DNA from: Ignavibacteria bacterium
GTDB taxonomy: Bacteria; Bacteroidota; Ignavibacteria; UBA10030; F1-140-MAGs086
Assembly: GCA_016873775.1 (NCBI GenBank)
Contig: VGWC01000009.1
Coordinates: 1-52,305, forward strand
Direction: 5' to 3'
Length of the DNA stretch: 52,305 bases
Shown: positions 44,046-52,305 of the stretch, piece after piece
Position numbering within the stretch: position 1 is the stretch's first letter
Layout: each line of letters opens with the position of its first letter
Program-made: the position numbers and the translations under genes
Notes under the pieces: generated by a model
The model's input: the letters and a program-made list of their open reading frames with translations, nothing else
Databases searched by the model: none
What the model was told of the DNA's origin: nothing

Positions 44046-44450
44046 TTATAATTTCTGTTCAACAGCGTCGAGAAAATATTTTGGCGCTCGAGTTGGTTTA
44101 CCGTTTTGCGCGCTCAGAAAACAATGAACTGTATATCCCTTACTAAGTAACTCTTTTGTTTCAGCATTTCGCAATTCATATTCAATACGAATTGTTGAAG
44201 ATGGAATTGTTTTCAATACCGTTACAACTTCGAGCAAATCATCAAAATGCGCGGAAGAAAAATACTCAGCATGCGCTTCAATTACTGGGAGAAACATTCC
44301 TCGCTTTTCAATTTCAGGATACGGCACACCGATTGCTCTCAACAAATCAGAACGACCTTGTTCAAAGTATTCAAAATATTTCGCATAGTACACAAACTTC
44401 ATTTGGTCTGTATCTGCGTATCGCACGCGAATGTGTGATGTAACGTTCAT
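44046..44450 (-). CDS. YbgC-like acyl-CoA thioesterase
   Basis: 134-residue hotdog-fold protein. RVRYADTDQMKFVYYAKYFEYFEQGRSDLL carries the Asp-containing DTDxxxxVYY motif of the YbgC/4-hydroxybenzoyl-CoA thioesterase group (shown here only in part: YADTDQMKFVYY). The start at 44450 (MNVTSHIRV) avoids overlap with accA; the frame runs open to 44495. It lies 7 bases after accA and may trim acyl-CoA or acyl-ACP pools, but the physiological substrate is unclear, and a role with Tol-Pal is known only for some relatives. Confidence 0.85.
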   Translation of the reverse strand: MNVTSHIRVRYADTDQMKFVYYAKYFEYFEQGRSDLLRAIGVPYPEIEKRGMFLPVIEAHAEYFSSAHFDDLLEVVTVLKTIPSSTIRIEYELRNAETKELLSKGYTVHCFLSAQNGKPTRAPKYFLDAVEQKL

Positions 44451-44457
44451 AGAAGTT

Positions 44458-45426
44458 TTATTCTTCCCAAACTCCCATCTTTGAAAATTTCTCAACGCGA
44501 CGTTCCGGAAGTTTTGAAAAACTCATTTTCGAAAGCAATGTTAATTCTTCAACAAGAACTTTACTCAACAACGCTGCTGCTTGTTGATGAGAGCGATGCG
44601 CACCTCCAAGCGGTTCCGGTACAATTCTATCTATTATTTTCAACTTCTGCAAATCCGGCGCAGTAAGTTTGAGTTCCTCTGCTGCACGCTCTTTAAATTC
44701 CCAACTTCTCCATAAAATACTCGAACAACTTTCTGGAGAAATAACAGAATACCACGTGTTTTCCAACATCAATACTCTATCCCCAACACCAATTCCTAAT
44801 GCTCCACCGCTCGCACCTTCCCCAATGATACAAACGACAATCGGAACTTGTATGCGCGACATTTCAAAAATATTTCTCGCAATCGCTTCCGCTTGTCCGC
44901 GTTCTTCCGCTTCAATGCCCGGATACGCGCCGGGAGTATCTATAAACGTTACAATAGGCTTTTGAAATTTCTCTGCAAGTTTCATCAGTCTCAACGCTTT
45001 GCGATACCCTTCGGGATTCATCATTCCGAAATTTCTATACACATTTGATTTTGTGTCTCTACCTTTTTGTTGTCCGATAACCATTACGGTATCGTCTTCG
45101 ACTTTTCCGTAGCCAAGAAGTTTTGCAAATCCGCCAACAACTGCTTTGTCATCACGAAAATATCTATCGCCAGCAAGTTCGATAAAATCTTTCGTTATCA
45201 ACTGAATGTAATCAAGCGTGTACGGTCGTTCCGGATGGCGAGCAAGTTGTACACGTTGCCATGGAGTAAGATGCGAATATAATTCTTCTTTCGAAGCATC
45301 CAATTTTTTTTCTAATTTTTTAATATCGTCCTGCAAATCGAAATGCTCCGCGTCTTTTTTCATCGCTTCAATTTTCTGTTCCAGTTCTGCAACAGATTTT
45401 TCAAATTCTAAAACTACTCGTACCAT
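44458..45426 (-). CDS. accA: Acetyl-CoA carboxylase, carboxyltransferase alpha subunit
   Basis: 322 residues; transfers the carboxyl from biotin to acetyl-CoA, making malonyl-CoA with AccD. A helical N-terminus with [20 protein letters not shown] precedes the crotonase-like core: [68 protein letters not shown] and [13 protein letters not shown]. accD and the biotin subunits are not in the window. It follows the fused glycosyltransferase gene by 6 bases. Confidence 0.96.
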   Translation of the reverse strand: MVRVVLEFEKSVAELEQKIEAMKKDAEHFDLQDDIKKLEKKLDASKEELYSHLTPWQRVQLARHPERPYTLDYIQLITKDFIELAGDRYFRDDKAVVGGFAKLLGYGKVEDDTVMVIGQQKGRDTKSNVYRNFGMMNPEGYRKALRLMKLAEKFQKPIVTFIDTPGAYPGIEAEERGQAEAIARNIFEMSRIQVPIVVCIIGEGASGGALGIGVGDRVLMLENTWYSVISPESCSSILWRSWEFKERAAEELKLTAPDLQKLKIIDRIVPEPLGGAHRSHQQAAALLSKVLVEELTLLSKMSFSKLPERRVEKFSKMGVWEE

Positions 45427-45432
45427 AAATTA

Positions 45433-47415
45433 TTATTGTTTTTGTCCGGTGAAAAAAAATGATTTAATAAGTATTTCTATATCAAGTAATAACGACTGAT
45501 TTTTTGCATAGTACAAATTGTATGTTTCAATTTCTTCCGCGCTCATATCGTTTCGGTAATTTATTTGCGCAAGTCCCGTCAATCCCGCTTTCCCTAAATA
45601 CATTCCTGTTCTCCCATTCATTCCGGAAACCCTTGTTGAATGTGTGAATACAGGTCGTCCTACAAAACTCATTTCTCCATTCAGAATTTTTGGTATTAGC
45701 AAAATTTTCTTTTTCGCTATGGAATGTTTCGGAAGAAATAATTGTACTAACGGATAGAAAAGGAATAAAAACAGTGAAAGAAAAATATCAAATGTGCGCT
45801 TAACAAAACGATTGAACGGTTGATGAATATTATACGCAATATCAACGAACGGAAGCGATTCAAGTTCGTCAATACGTGTTTTTCCAATCACGACTTCCAA
45901 ACTGCTTGGCACAAGACGATAACTCACATTCCGGTCTCTGCTCCGTGCGATAACAGAAAGGATATCCGTGTACGAAAGCGCATCAGTAGAAAAAATAACA
46001 TCGGAAATTTTTTTCTCGCGAATGACTCTTCCGATGGTATCTACGCTTCCCAAGATTTCAACTCCATTTACTTTTTCTCCAATGCGTTGACGATGCGTGT
46101 CAATAAACCCAATAATATCGTAACTGTGGTCAACGCGTGAGCGCAATTTTCGAACTAATTCTTCTCCCGATTTTGTAACACCAACAATCACAGAACGTTT
46201 CCCTGTTTGTTGCATACTGAAAAAAATATGAGCAACCAATCTCCATCCGGGAAGTACGACCAATGTCATCATTCCGGAAAGTAACGTTACCATTCTGCTA
46301 AATCCGTAATCTTTAAAAAAGAACGTCAATGCAGAAAGAAACGTAAACGATGCAATGACGGCAATTGAAGATGCAGAAGAAATTGTTTTCCGTCTTGTTA
46401 ACGCACCGCTCAAAAATTCCGAAAACAAAATTATGCAGATTGAGAAAATGTAAATCGCAGGATAGGCATACGATGGGAAAGAATATAATCTTCCGCGCCA
46501 AAGATATTCTGAAAGGACGAGTGAAAGAAATATAAATACAGAATCAATCACCATTACCAAAAATGTTGTTTTATTTTTTCCAAGAAATGCAATCCAAGAA
46601 CGAAAGAAAATTCCCATTTGTAACAACGGTAAGAATAACACGTACGAGCGAAAATGTTTCTTCACAAATAATTGCATTGAGTGGTAAAATATTTTTACTT
46701 CGTCAATGGAACTACGGCGTGTGCTTTCTCCTTTGTAGTGAATGATTTGTGTTGTCGGAACATAACATACTTTCCATCCGCTTTGCTGCACGCGATAACA
46801 CCAATCCAAATCTTCACCGTACATAAAAAAATCTTCGTCGAGTCCGCCAATGTTTTCAAATACTTCTCTTCGCAAAAACATAAACGAACCGCTCACTGCG
46901 TCAACTTCGTTTGTTTCATTCTCATTCAAATATGTCAGATTATATTTCGCAAATAATTTTGATTTTGGAAACATATCAGACAATCCGATAAGTTTTGAAA
47001 ATGCAATAAACGGTGTCGGAAAACTTCTACGGCACGCAAGTTGTAGCGTTCCATCGGGAGAAAGAACTTTACAACCCGCTAATCCTACATCATTATTCGA
47101 TTCAAAAAATTGCAACATTGTTTCGAACGTATCTTCTTGAACAATGGTATCGGGATTAATGAGAAGAAAATATTTTCCTTTCGCTTTGTTTAGTGCAATA
47201 TTATTTGCTTTTGCAAAACCGAGATTTTCTTTACTTGCAATGAAGTGAACATTCGGAAATTTTGTTTGCACCATTTCCACGCTTCCATCATCAGAGGCAT
47301 TATCAACGACAAAGATTTCTCCTTCCAGATTGCTCAATGCTTTCTGTATGGACACGAGCGCATTTTCCAAAAACGCTCGCACATTGTAATTGACTATGAT
47401 TATAGATAAATCCAT
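45433..47415 (-). CDS. GT2 glycosyltransferase fused to a core-deleted sugar-phosphate transferase
   Basis: 660 residues with two parts. Residues 1-245 are a rhamnosyltransferase-like GT2 (VNYNVRAFLENAL, VVDNASDDGS, donor/metal motif INPDT at 86-90, GEDLDWCYR). From 245 on it follows a polyprenyl glycosylphosphotransferase: four to five helices, a nucleotide-binding-like domain (SVIVGVTKSGEELVRKL, about 408-425) and a KRTFD helix (559). However, KRTFD and GEMSFVGRP (600) are only about 41 residues apart, against 100 in the intact homologue at 51101. The QERVGKDG, KFRTM and RIDEIPQL segments with the catalytic residues are absent. The GT2 half looks active; the second half probably serves as a membrane or sensing module. 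Confidence 0.82.
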   Translation of the reverse strand: MDLSIIIVNYNVRAFLENALVSIQKALSNLEGEIFVVDNASDDGSVEMVQTKFPNVHFIASKENLGFAKANNIALNKAKGKYFLLINPDTIVQEDTFETMLQFFESNNDVGLAGCKVLSPDGTLQLACRRSFPTPFIAFSKLIGLSDMFPKSKLFAKYNLTYLNENETNEVDAVSGSFMFLRREVFENIGGLDEDFFMYGEDLDWCYRVQQSGWKVCYVPTTQIIHYKGESTRRSSIDEVKIFYHSMQLFVKKHFRSYVLFLPLLQMGIFFRSWIAFLGKNKTTFLVMVIDSVFIFLSLVLSEYLWRGRLYSFPSYAYPAIYIFSICIILFSEFLSGALTRRKTISSASSIAVIASFTFLSALTFFFKDYGFSRMVTLLSGMMTLVVLPGWRLVAHIFFSMQQTGKRSVIVGVTKSGEELVRKLRSRVDHSYDIIGFIDTHRQRIGEKVNGVEILGSVDTIGRVIREKKISDVIFSTDALSYTDILSVIARSRDRNVSYRLVPSSLEVVIGKTRIDELESLPFVDIAYNIHQPFNRFVKRTFDIFLSLFLFLFYPLVQLFLPKHSIAKKKILLIPKILNGEMSFVGRPVFTHSTRVSGMNGRTGMYLGKAGLTGLAQINYRNDMSAEEIETYNLYYAKNQSLLLDIEILIKSFFFTGQKQ

Positions 47416-47425
47416 TTTTCATTTT

Positions 47426-47508
47426 GTCATTGCGAGCGAAGCGGAGCAACCTTCTAAATTCTTTGATGCATTAGGAAGATTGCATCGTCGTTTCACTCAT
47501 CGCAATGC
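47426..47508. repeat. REP-like element (GTCATTGCGAGCG type)
   Basis: The left arm GTCATTGCGAGCGAAGCGGA and the right arm ending CATCGCAATGC (47476-47508) are imperfect inverted copies. It fills the space between two glycosyltransferase genes of the same strand. This sequence type recurs as intergenic repeats in many unrelated bacterial genomes, from memory. Confidence 0.7.
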
Positions 47509-47516
47509 AACTTATT

Positions 47517-48233
47517 TTATATTTTTCCAATCAATGCTTGAAACTTCAATCGCCACACCATCCAAATCGCCTCGTAAATAATGTTTTTTGACATCTTCGA
47601 TTGCCCTAACGTTCTGTCCATAAAAATAATAGGATGTTCAAACAAACGAAAACCTTTTCTCCATGCTTTGTAATTCATTTCGATTTGAAACGCATAACCG
47701 TTGGAATGAACATCATCAAGGTTGATTGATTCGAGAACTTTTCGTTTGAAACATTTAAATCCGCCGGTTGCATCCTTGATATTCATTCCCGTGATAATTC
47801 TTGTATAGACATTCGCGCCGTAACTTAAAATCAATCTGCGAATTGGCCAATTCATGATACGAACTCCGTAAATGTATCGCGACCCGATTACCAAATCATG
47901 TTCGTTCATCAATTTCAATAAATTCGGTAACTCAATCGGGTTATGCGAAAAGTCTGCATCCATTTCAATCATAAAATCGAAACCATTAGCAATTGCGTAT
48001 TTAAATCCTGCAACGTACGCTGTTCCCAGTCCCATTTTTTTCGGGCGCTCCATTAAATGTACTCGAGAATTATTTTTCTGAATTTCTTTGACAATGTTCG
48101 CAGTTCCATCGGGAGAATTATCATCCACGATGAGAATTTCTAACGATGCATCTTGTTTCAACACTTCGTCAATAAGCTGTCGAACGTTTTCCGATTCGTT
48201 GTATGTTGGTGTAATAACTAATGCTTTCGACAT
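47517..48233 (-). CDS. Polyprenol-phosphate mannose synthase-like GT2
   Basis: 238 residues resembling dolichol/polyprenol monophosphate mannose synthases: VITPTYNESENVRQLID, IVDDNSPDGTANIV, the DAD metal site in MDADFSHNP, GSRYIYG, and DATGGFKCFKRKVLE. The C-terminal IEMNYKAWRKGFRLFEHPI and the final basic helix fit the soluble (non-fused) class. It would load mannose or glucose on undecaprenyl phosphate for glycan assembly or protein glycosylation. Five bases separate it from the aminotransferase gene. The donor sugar is not certain. Confidence 0.88.
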   Translation of the reverse strand: MSKALVITPTYNESENVRQLIDEVLKQDASLEILIVDDNSPDGTANIVKEIQKNNSRVHLMERPKKMGLGTAYVAGFKYAIANGFDFMIEMDADFSHNPIELPNLLKLMNEHDLVIGSRYIYGVRIMNWPIRRLILSYGANVYTRIITGMNIKDATGGFKCFKRKVLESINLDDVHSNGYAFQIEMNYKAWRKGFRLFEHPIIFMDRTLGQSKMSKNIIYEAIWMVWRLKFQALIGKI

Positions 48234-48238
48234 TTTCG

Positions 48239-49339
48239 TTATGCGTAAAATTCTAAAATTGTTTTCGCAATATATTCTTGCATTTCCATCATGAGTTCCG
48301 TATGCATTGGAAGTGAAATTACTTCGTTCACAATTTTTTCTGTGATTGGTAAATGAAAATCTTTTTCAACGAAATGCGAAAACGCTTGTTGTTGATGAAG
48401 CGGGATGGGGTAATAAACACCAAAAGGAATTTTCTTTGCTTTCAAATATTCCGCAAGTTCATCACGTTTCGGTACTCGTATCGTGTATTGATGGTAAATG
48501 TGTTTTGCGAAACTTTTTTCTGTCGGAGTTTTTATGGTTGAATTTGCAAAAAGTTTATTGTAATTCGCGGAGGCAATTCTTCTCTTATTATTCCACTCGT
48601 CCAGATATTTCAATTTCACATCCAATATCGCCGCTTGCATTGTATCCAAACGACTATTCACGCCAAGTAATTCGTGATAGTAACGAACTTTCGAACCGTG
48701 ATTACCAATCATTCGCATTTTTTCTGCAAGCAAATCATTGTTTGTGAAAAGCATTCCACCATCGCCGAATGCACCAAGGTTTTTACTTGGGAAAAAACTT
48801 GTGCAAGATATATCTCCGAATGTTCCAACTTTTTCCCCGGTGTATTCTGCGCCAATTGCTTGACACATATCTTCAATAACAAACAAACTATACTTCTTCG
48901 CTATTTCGAGCAACGGTTGCATATCAACGGATTGACCAAAAAGATGAACGGGAATAATTGCTTTTGTTTTTTTCGTAATCGCTTTTTCAATCTGCGAAAC
49001 ATTGATATTGAACGAATCTTCTTCCACATCAACATACACGGGGTTTGCGCCAATGAGTGCAATCGTTTCAACTGTTGCGACAAATGTAAATGATGTTGTA
49101 ATAACTTCATCGTCTTTACCAATTCCTAATGCCATCATAGCAATTTGCAACGCATCTGTTCCTGAAGCGCAACCGATTGCATGTTTTACATTCAAATATC
49201 TCGCACAATTATTTTCAAATTCAGAAACATCTTTTCCGAGAATGTATTGTCCCGATTCAACGACGCGCAATACTGCTTCGTCAATTTCGTGTTTTATTTT
49301 TTTGTATTGACCGACAACGTCAACGAGATGGAGATTCAA
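48239..49339 (-). CDS. DegT/DnrJ/EryC1/StrS sugar aminotransferase
   Basis: 366-residue PLP enzyme transferring an amino group to a nucleotide-linked keto sugar. LVDVVGQYKKIKHEIDEAVL and GKDVSEFENNCARYL open the domain. The PLP sites are CASGTDALQIA, VEEDSFNI, and the Schiff-base Lys in FFPSKNLGAFGDGG. The C-terminus has SFAKHIYHQYTIRVPKRDEL and IPFGVYYPIPLHQQ. It is closest in style to WbpE-like enzymes. The start is TTG, next to a low-complexity repeat; no nearby ATG exists and the N-terminus matches the family, so the start is probably right. It implies an amino sugar in the surface glycan. Confidence 0.9.
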   Translation of the reverse strand: MNLHLVDVVGQYKKIKHEIDEAVLRVVESGQYILGKDVSEFENNCARYLNVKHAIGCASGTDALQIAMMALGIGKDDEVITTSFTFVATVETIALIGANPVYVDVEEDSFNINVSQIEKAITKKTKAIIPVHLFGQSVDMQPLLEIAKKYSLFVIEDMCQAIGAEYTGEKVGTFGDISCTSFFPSKNLGAFGDGGMLFTNNDLLAEKMRMIGNHGSKVRYYHELLGVNSRLDTMQAAILDVKLKYLDEWNNKRRIASANYNKLFANSTIKTPTEKSFAKHIYHQYTIRVPKRDELAEYLKAKKIPFGVYYPIPLHQQQAFSHFVEKDFHLPITEKIVNEVISLPMHTELMMEMQEYIAKTILEFYA

Positions 49340-49370
49340 TTTGAGATTTTAGATTTTAGATTGAAGATTT

Positions 49371-51104
49371 CTAGTATTCGAGGCGAACTTGAAATGAAAA
49401 ATAATTGCTACTTATTTTTTTGGAATGCCATGTTTCATTTTCATTCTTAAATTCATACAAACCGATTACAAAAAAATTATTGATTGGTTCGTACGATGCT
49501 CTGAGTTGGAACGAAAATGTTTTCAACAAATTTCCATCAAGAAAATATGCCGTTGAATCATCAAACGAACGATGTCCTTCCAAAACATTTCCTCCCACAT
49601 TGATGTATGTACTTCCTTGAAAATAATTTTCTCCGTGTCGCTCGAAAGCAACCGATGAATACAATCTAAGTTGTTCGCTTGCTCTATAATTCAGTTGAAA
49701 AAATATTTCATCGGAGTTTGGCTGCAAGTGATGACCAAGACCAACATTGCGATGGGAATAATCGTTTCCTTGAACACGATTTGAATATACATACGGTTCA
49801 ATGCGAGTATATTCAGCAACAGCATCGAGATTATCGCAAGAAAAAAAATTCGTGTGAAAAATTCCGGCTTGCCAACCTAATTCATTTCCCCACCAATGAT
49901 TACCAACTTTGGGAAAATCTATATCGTCAAGCAACATTGTTCCATACAATTTGTAATCGGAGAAAGGAAAATATTCAACATCAAAACTCATAAACGCATT
50001 ATCTCTATCGCCGAGCGCGTGTTCCAACGATTTGTAAAACGTAAATGGATTGAGATACGCCCATTCGGGAGAAAAGCGTTGGTAAATAATCATTTCACTC
50101 AAACCGATTTTAAATTTTTCAAGCAACGGAAATTCTAAACGATGAAGCGCAAGATATTTTGTTTCGCGAATATCTTCAACAATAGTTAAACCGGAAAACA
50201 TAGGTTTATCTTGTTCCAATCGTCCTTGCAAAGAAACGAATCGCAGCGATTTATATTCCATATCAAAGCGAATCAAATCAAACACCGGAGCGTTTTGGGA
50301 GAGAAGAAGTTTGTCGGAAAAACCAGTTCCGATTGTTGTGTATTCGCGCCCAATTTCTACTTGAAAAAAATCTGCATCACCGCGAAGATACGCTTCTGTT
50401 TCATCAAAGTACGGCGTGTTTAAATCATTGAACTTATAGTTTTGTCTCAATCGCGGTTCTGTCAATGCAAAATTTCTATCGCCGAATACTGTTCCATTTG
50501 TTACCGAAATAAAATATCCGAGACGATTTTTAAATGTTCCACGAATTCTCACGCCGTGTTGCTCTGTTTCAAAATTTGTTGTGTTGTTATTTCCACTTAC
50601 CGTTTTGTAAAAGAGTGAACCAAGAAACTCCAAATACATTGTTGCGGAAGAATCTTGAAACGCATACAAGTATTTTTCTTTGTCAGAAAATATTTCTTTC
50701 ATGTCTGATTTGAACAAAAGAGAATTTTGTTCTACAACTCCTAATTCAAATGCAAATTCACGTTGAAACTTTTCCAAATATTTTTTGTCAACCGAAGAAA
50801 GTTGTTCTTTTTTTGTTTCAATTACTTTCAACATATCTCCTATTTCTTTTCGTGAAATCGGAAGAATCGTGCTGGAGTACTGCGGTAAAATTCCTTTCAC
50901 ATTCATACGATTCAAATACTCATACACTTGATTTCCGACAGGAACGTTTTCAACTTGTGAGTACAAATTTGTATTCGTAAAACATACAATTGCAACACTA
51001 ATGACGAATGACCAATGACCAATGACAGTCATTAGTAACTTGTCATTACTCATTCGCAGTTTCAACAATCTAAAATGTAAAATGTAAAATGTAAAATTCT
51101 TCAA
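49371..51104 (-). CDS. Capsule-assembly Wzi-like outer-membrane beta-barrel
   Basis: 577-residue protein. After the signal region (ending NTNLYSQ) it shows a helical plug-like part, LNRMNVKGILPQYSSTILPI with SRKEIGDMLK, and then many amphipathic strands ending FQVRLEY, a barrel C-terminus. This is the layout of the Wzi family, which holds capsule at the outer membrane, although many Bacteroidetes homologues are uncharacterised. The ATG at 51104 overlaps the stop of the sugar transferase (ATGA). The first 40 codons are built of low-complexity repeat; ATG codons at 51053 and 51032 are alternative starts that still leave a signal peptide. Confidence 0.78.
   Translation of the reverse strand: MKNFTFYILHFRLLKLRMSNDKLLMTVIGHWSFVISVAIVCFTNTNLYSQVENVPVGNQVYEYLNRMNVKGILPQYSSTILPISRKEIGDMLKVIETKKEQLSSVDKKYLEKFQREFAFELGVVEQNSLLFKSDMKEIFSDKEKYLYAFQDSSATMYLEFLGSLFYKTVSGNNNTTNFETEQHGVRIRGTFKNRLGYFISVTNGTVFGDRNFALTEPRLRQNYKFNDLNTPYFDETEAYLRGDADFFQVEIGREYTTIGTGFSDKLLLSQNAPVFDLIRFDMEYKSLRFVSLQGRLEQDKPMFSGLTIVEDIRETKYLALHRLEFPLLEKFKIGLSEMIIYQRFSPEWAYLNPFTFYKSLEHALGDRDNAFMSFDVEYFPFSDYKLYGTMLLDDIDFPKVGNHWWGNELGWQAGIFHTNFFSCDNLDAVAEYTRIEPYVYSNRVQGNDYSHRNVGLGHHLQPNSDEIFFQLNYRASEQLRLYSSVAFERHGENYFQGSTYINVGGNVLEGHRSFDDSTAYFLDGNLLKTFSFQLRASYEPINNFFVIGLYEFKNENETWHSKKISSNYFSFQVRLEY
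50997..51104. repeat. Low-complexity repeat inside the Wzi-like 5' coding region
   Basis: The plus strand holds ATGACCAATGACCAATGAC-type units, inverted arms ACTAATGAC (50997-51005) / GTCATTAGT (51028-51036), and three TAAAATG units ending at 51098. Read on the minus strand these encode FYILHFRL and part of the signal peptide. The same words make up the repeat at 2795-2910. Confidence 0.7.
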
Positions 51105-52305
51105 TGTCCTTTTCCCAACAACACAACGGAAATCGTGTTCAACAAAATTTTTATATCCAAACGAAGCGACATATTTTCGATATAGTATAAATCGTACTCG
51201 ACTTTTTTCTTTACGTCTTCGATGGATTCATCGTATTTGTGTTTCACTTGCGCCCATCCAGTAATTCCCGGACGAACTTTTAAACGGCGAGAATATAAAG
51301 GAATTTCATGAGATAATTGTTCCACGAAAAATGGTCGTTCGGGACGCGGACCAACAAGACTCATATCGCCATCGAGTACGTTAATGAGTTGCGGAATTTC
51401 ATCAATGCGCGCTTTGCGTAAAACATTTCCGAGCGGTGTAATGCGTGGGTCATCTTTTCCGGCCCACACAGGACCAGATTTTTTTTCAGCATCTTCATAC
51501 ATCGTTCGGAATTTAAAAATGTGAAAATGCTTTCCATCTTTTCCAACACGTTCTTGTGAATATAAAATTGTTCCTTTCGATGTAAGTTTAATGAGAATTC
51601 CAACGAAAAGTAAAAAAGGAAATGCAACAAGGAGAATTACAAAAGAAAAAACTATATCGAATGAACGCTTGATTACTTTTTCCCACGGTTGCATTAACTC
51701 CGGCATTATCTCAATCAACGGAAAACCGTGAATGGGAATCGTTCGCGCTTGCCCGCTAATGATGTCGTATAAATCGGGAATAATTTTCAGTTGAACATTA
51801 TACGGAGAACTTGCGGTGAGAACTTCTAACAATTTATCGTGCTGTGTTGAATCGAGTGCAATGAGAATTTCTTTTACTGAATATTGTTCGATGATTGTTG
51901 AAATTTCTTTCACTGTTCCGAGAATTTTTATTTCTTCGTCAGAAATATTTTTTTCAGAATTTTCAACCGCAACAAAGCCGACAACTTCTAATCCAATGCC
52001 GCGATTATTGTTGAGTTGTTGAAATAATTCTTTCGCTTGTTCCGAATTACCAACAATGATGGCGTTTCGTCTTCCAATTCCGGATACAAGTAATCGCTGT
52101 TGAATAAATCTCGAAAATAATCTTCCACTTGTTGTAAAAAGAAAAATGAAAACCCAATAGACAAAAATATATAAACGCGATGTTGTTGTCGAACCAACTC
52201 CTTTGTCATCAATAAAAACCAAAAAGAAAAGTAACAACACGCCGAACGTTGCGGCTTTGAAAATAAGCGCGAGTTCATCGAAACGCGATTGACGATACCA
52301 CGAGC
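51101..52305 (-). CDS. Polyprenyl glycosylphosphotransferase, 5' end outside the window
   Basis: Initiating enzyme of surface polysaccharide synthesis, transferring a sugar phosphate to undecaprenyl phosphate. The frame is open to the window edge (upstream residues SWYRQSRFDELALIFKAA precede a GTG at 52240), so it is partial at its N-terminus. Visible are membrane helices, a nucleotide-binding-like domain (NAIIVGNSEQAKELFQQL), and an intact catalytic domain: KRSFDIVFSF, YSQERVGKDGKHFHIFKFRT, RITPLGNVLRKARIDEIPQL, GDMSLVGPRPERP and RPGITGWAQV. It matches the WbaP/WcaJ-like branch. The Wzi-like gene is coupled behind it. Sugar choice cannot be read from sequence. Confidence 0.92.
   Translation of the reverse strand, partial: SWYRQSRFDELALIFKAATFGVLLLFFLVFIDDKGVGSTTTSRLYIFVYWVFIFLFTTSGRLFSRFIQQRLLVSGIGRRNAIIVGNSEQAKELFQQLNNNRGIGLEVVGFVAVENSEKNISDEEIKILGTVKEISTIIEQYSVKEILIALDSTQHDKLLEVLTASSPYNVQLKIIPDLYDIISGQARTIPIHGFPLIEIMPELMQPWEKVIKRSFDIVFSFVILLVAFPFLLFVGILIKLTSKGTILYSQERVGKDGKHFHIFKFRTMYEDAEKKSGPVWAGKDDPRITPLGNVLRKARIDEIPQLINVLDGDMSLVGPRPERPFFVEQLSHEIPLYSRRLKVRPGITGWAQVKHKYDESIEDVKKKVEYDLYYIENMSLRLDIKILLNTISVVLLGKGH

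Overview
The window is chromosomal, AT-rich DNA from a Gram-negative bacterium of the FCB (Bacteroidetes/Chlorobi) group. My best guess is Ignavibacteriota or a close relative. The pointers are: a surface protein with a C-terminal type IX secretion sorting domain (NYPNPFNP start, SGVYFYRL end); an SbsA/Big_5-type Ig-like lipoprotein; the alternative Bacteroidetes-type GlmU; lipid A genes lpxB and lpxK; and many TTG/GTG starts. No phage, insertion sequence or CRISPR array was seen. Assignment to Ignavibacteriota is inference from protein style, not from a marker search.

Layout. 1-2750 (+): end of a RelE/ParE toxin, serA, deoC. 2751-9328: envelope and surface proteins (SPOR lipoprotein, Ig-like lipoprotein, FG-GAP/T9SS protein, monoheme lipoprotein plus beta-barrel). 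9513-12347 (-): a ferrous iron operon feoA-feoA-feoB-small Cys-rich membrane protein. It has a recognisable promoter overlapped by a perfect DtxR-like palindrome. 12348-14132: gene-poor stretch with an orphan sorting-domain remnant, aat and coding-like scraps. 14133-17066: pfkA, a CBS-pair protein, rmuC. 17154-32183 (-): a long, tightly packed block, GH2-like membrane protein, smc, methyltransferase, lpxB, lpxK, class I amidotransferase, ppdK, queA, then (after a terminator-like hairpin) ispD and a cation transporter. 32329-33691: prfA and a tRNA-Val. 33768-37507 (-): alternative glmU, threonine-dehydrogenase-like protein, kbl. 37584-41628 (-): rplM-rpsI, rpsB-tsf-pyrH-frr, rpmE. 41689-52305 (-): surface-polysaccharide genes (initiating sugar-phosphate transferase, Wzi-like protein, DegT aminotransferase, two GT2 proteins, flippase) interleaved with accA, a thioesterase and nadC.

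How the parts fit. PfkA and pyruvate phosphate dikinase are two glycolytic steps that may use pyrophosphate. The dehydrogenase/Kbl pair would split threonine to glycine and acetyl-CoA, and accA uses acetyl-CoA for fatty acid synthesis. LpxB/LpxK, GlmU, IspD and the glycan genes all serve envelope building.

The most unusual items are: a GH2-like protein that has lost both catalytic glutamates and carries a polytopic membrane module; a GT2 fused to a sugar-phosphate transferase whose catalytic core is deleted; a threonine-dehydrogenase-like protein with a 50-residue insertion; the feo operator; and low-complexity repeats that run into the 5' ends of several genes and encode part of an export signal.
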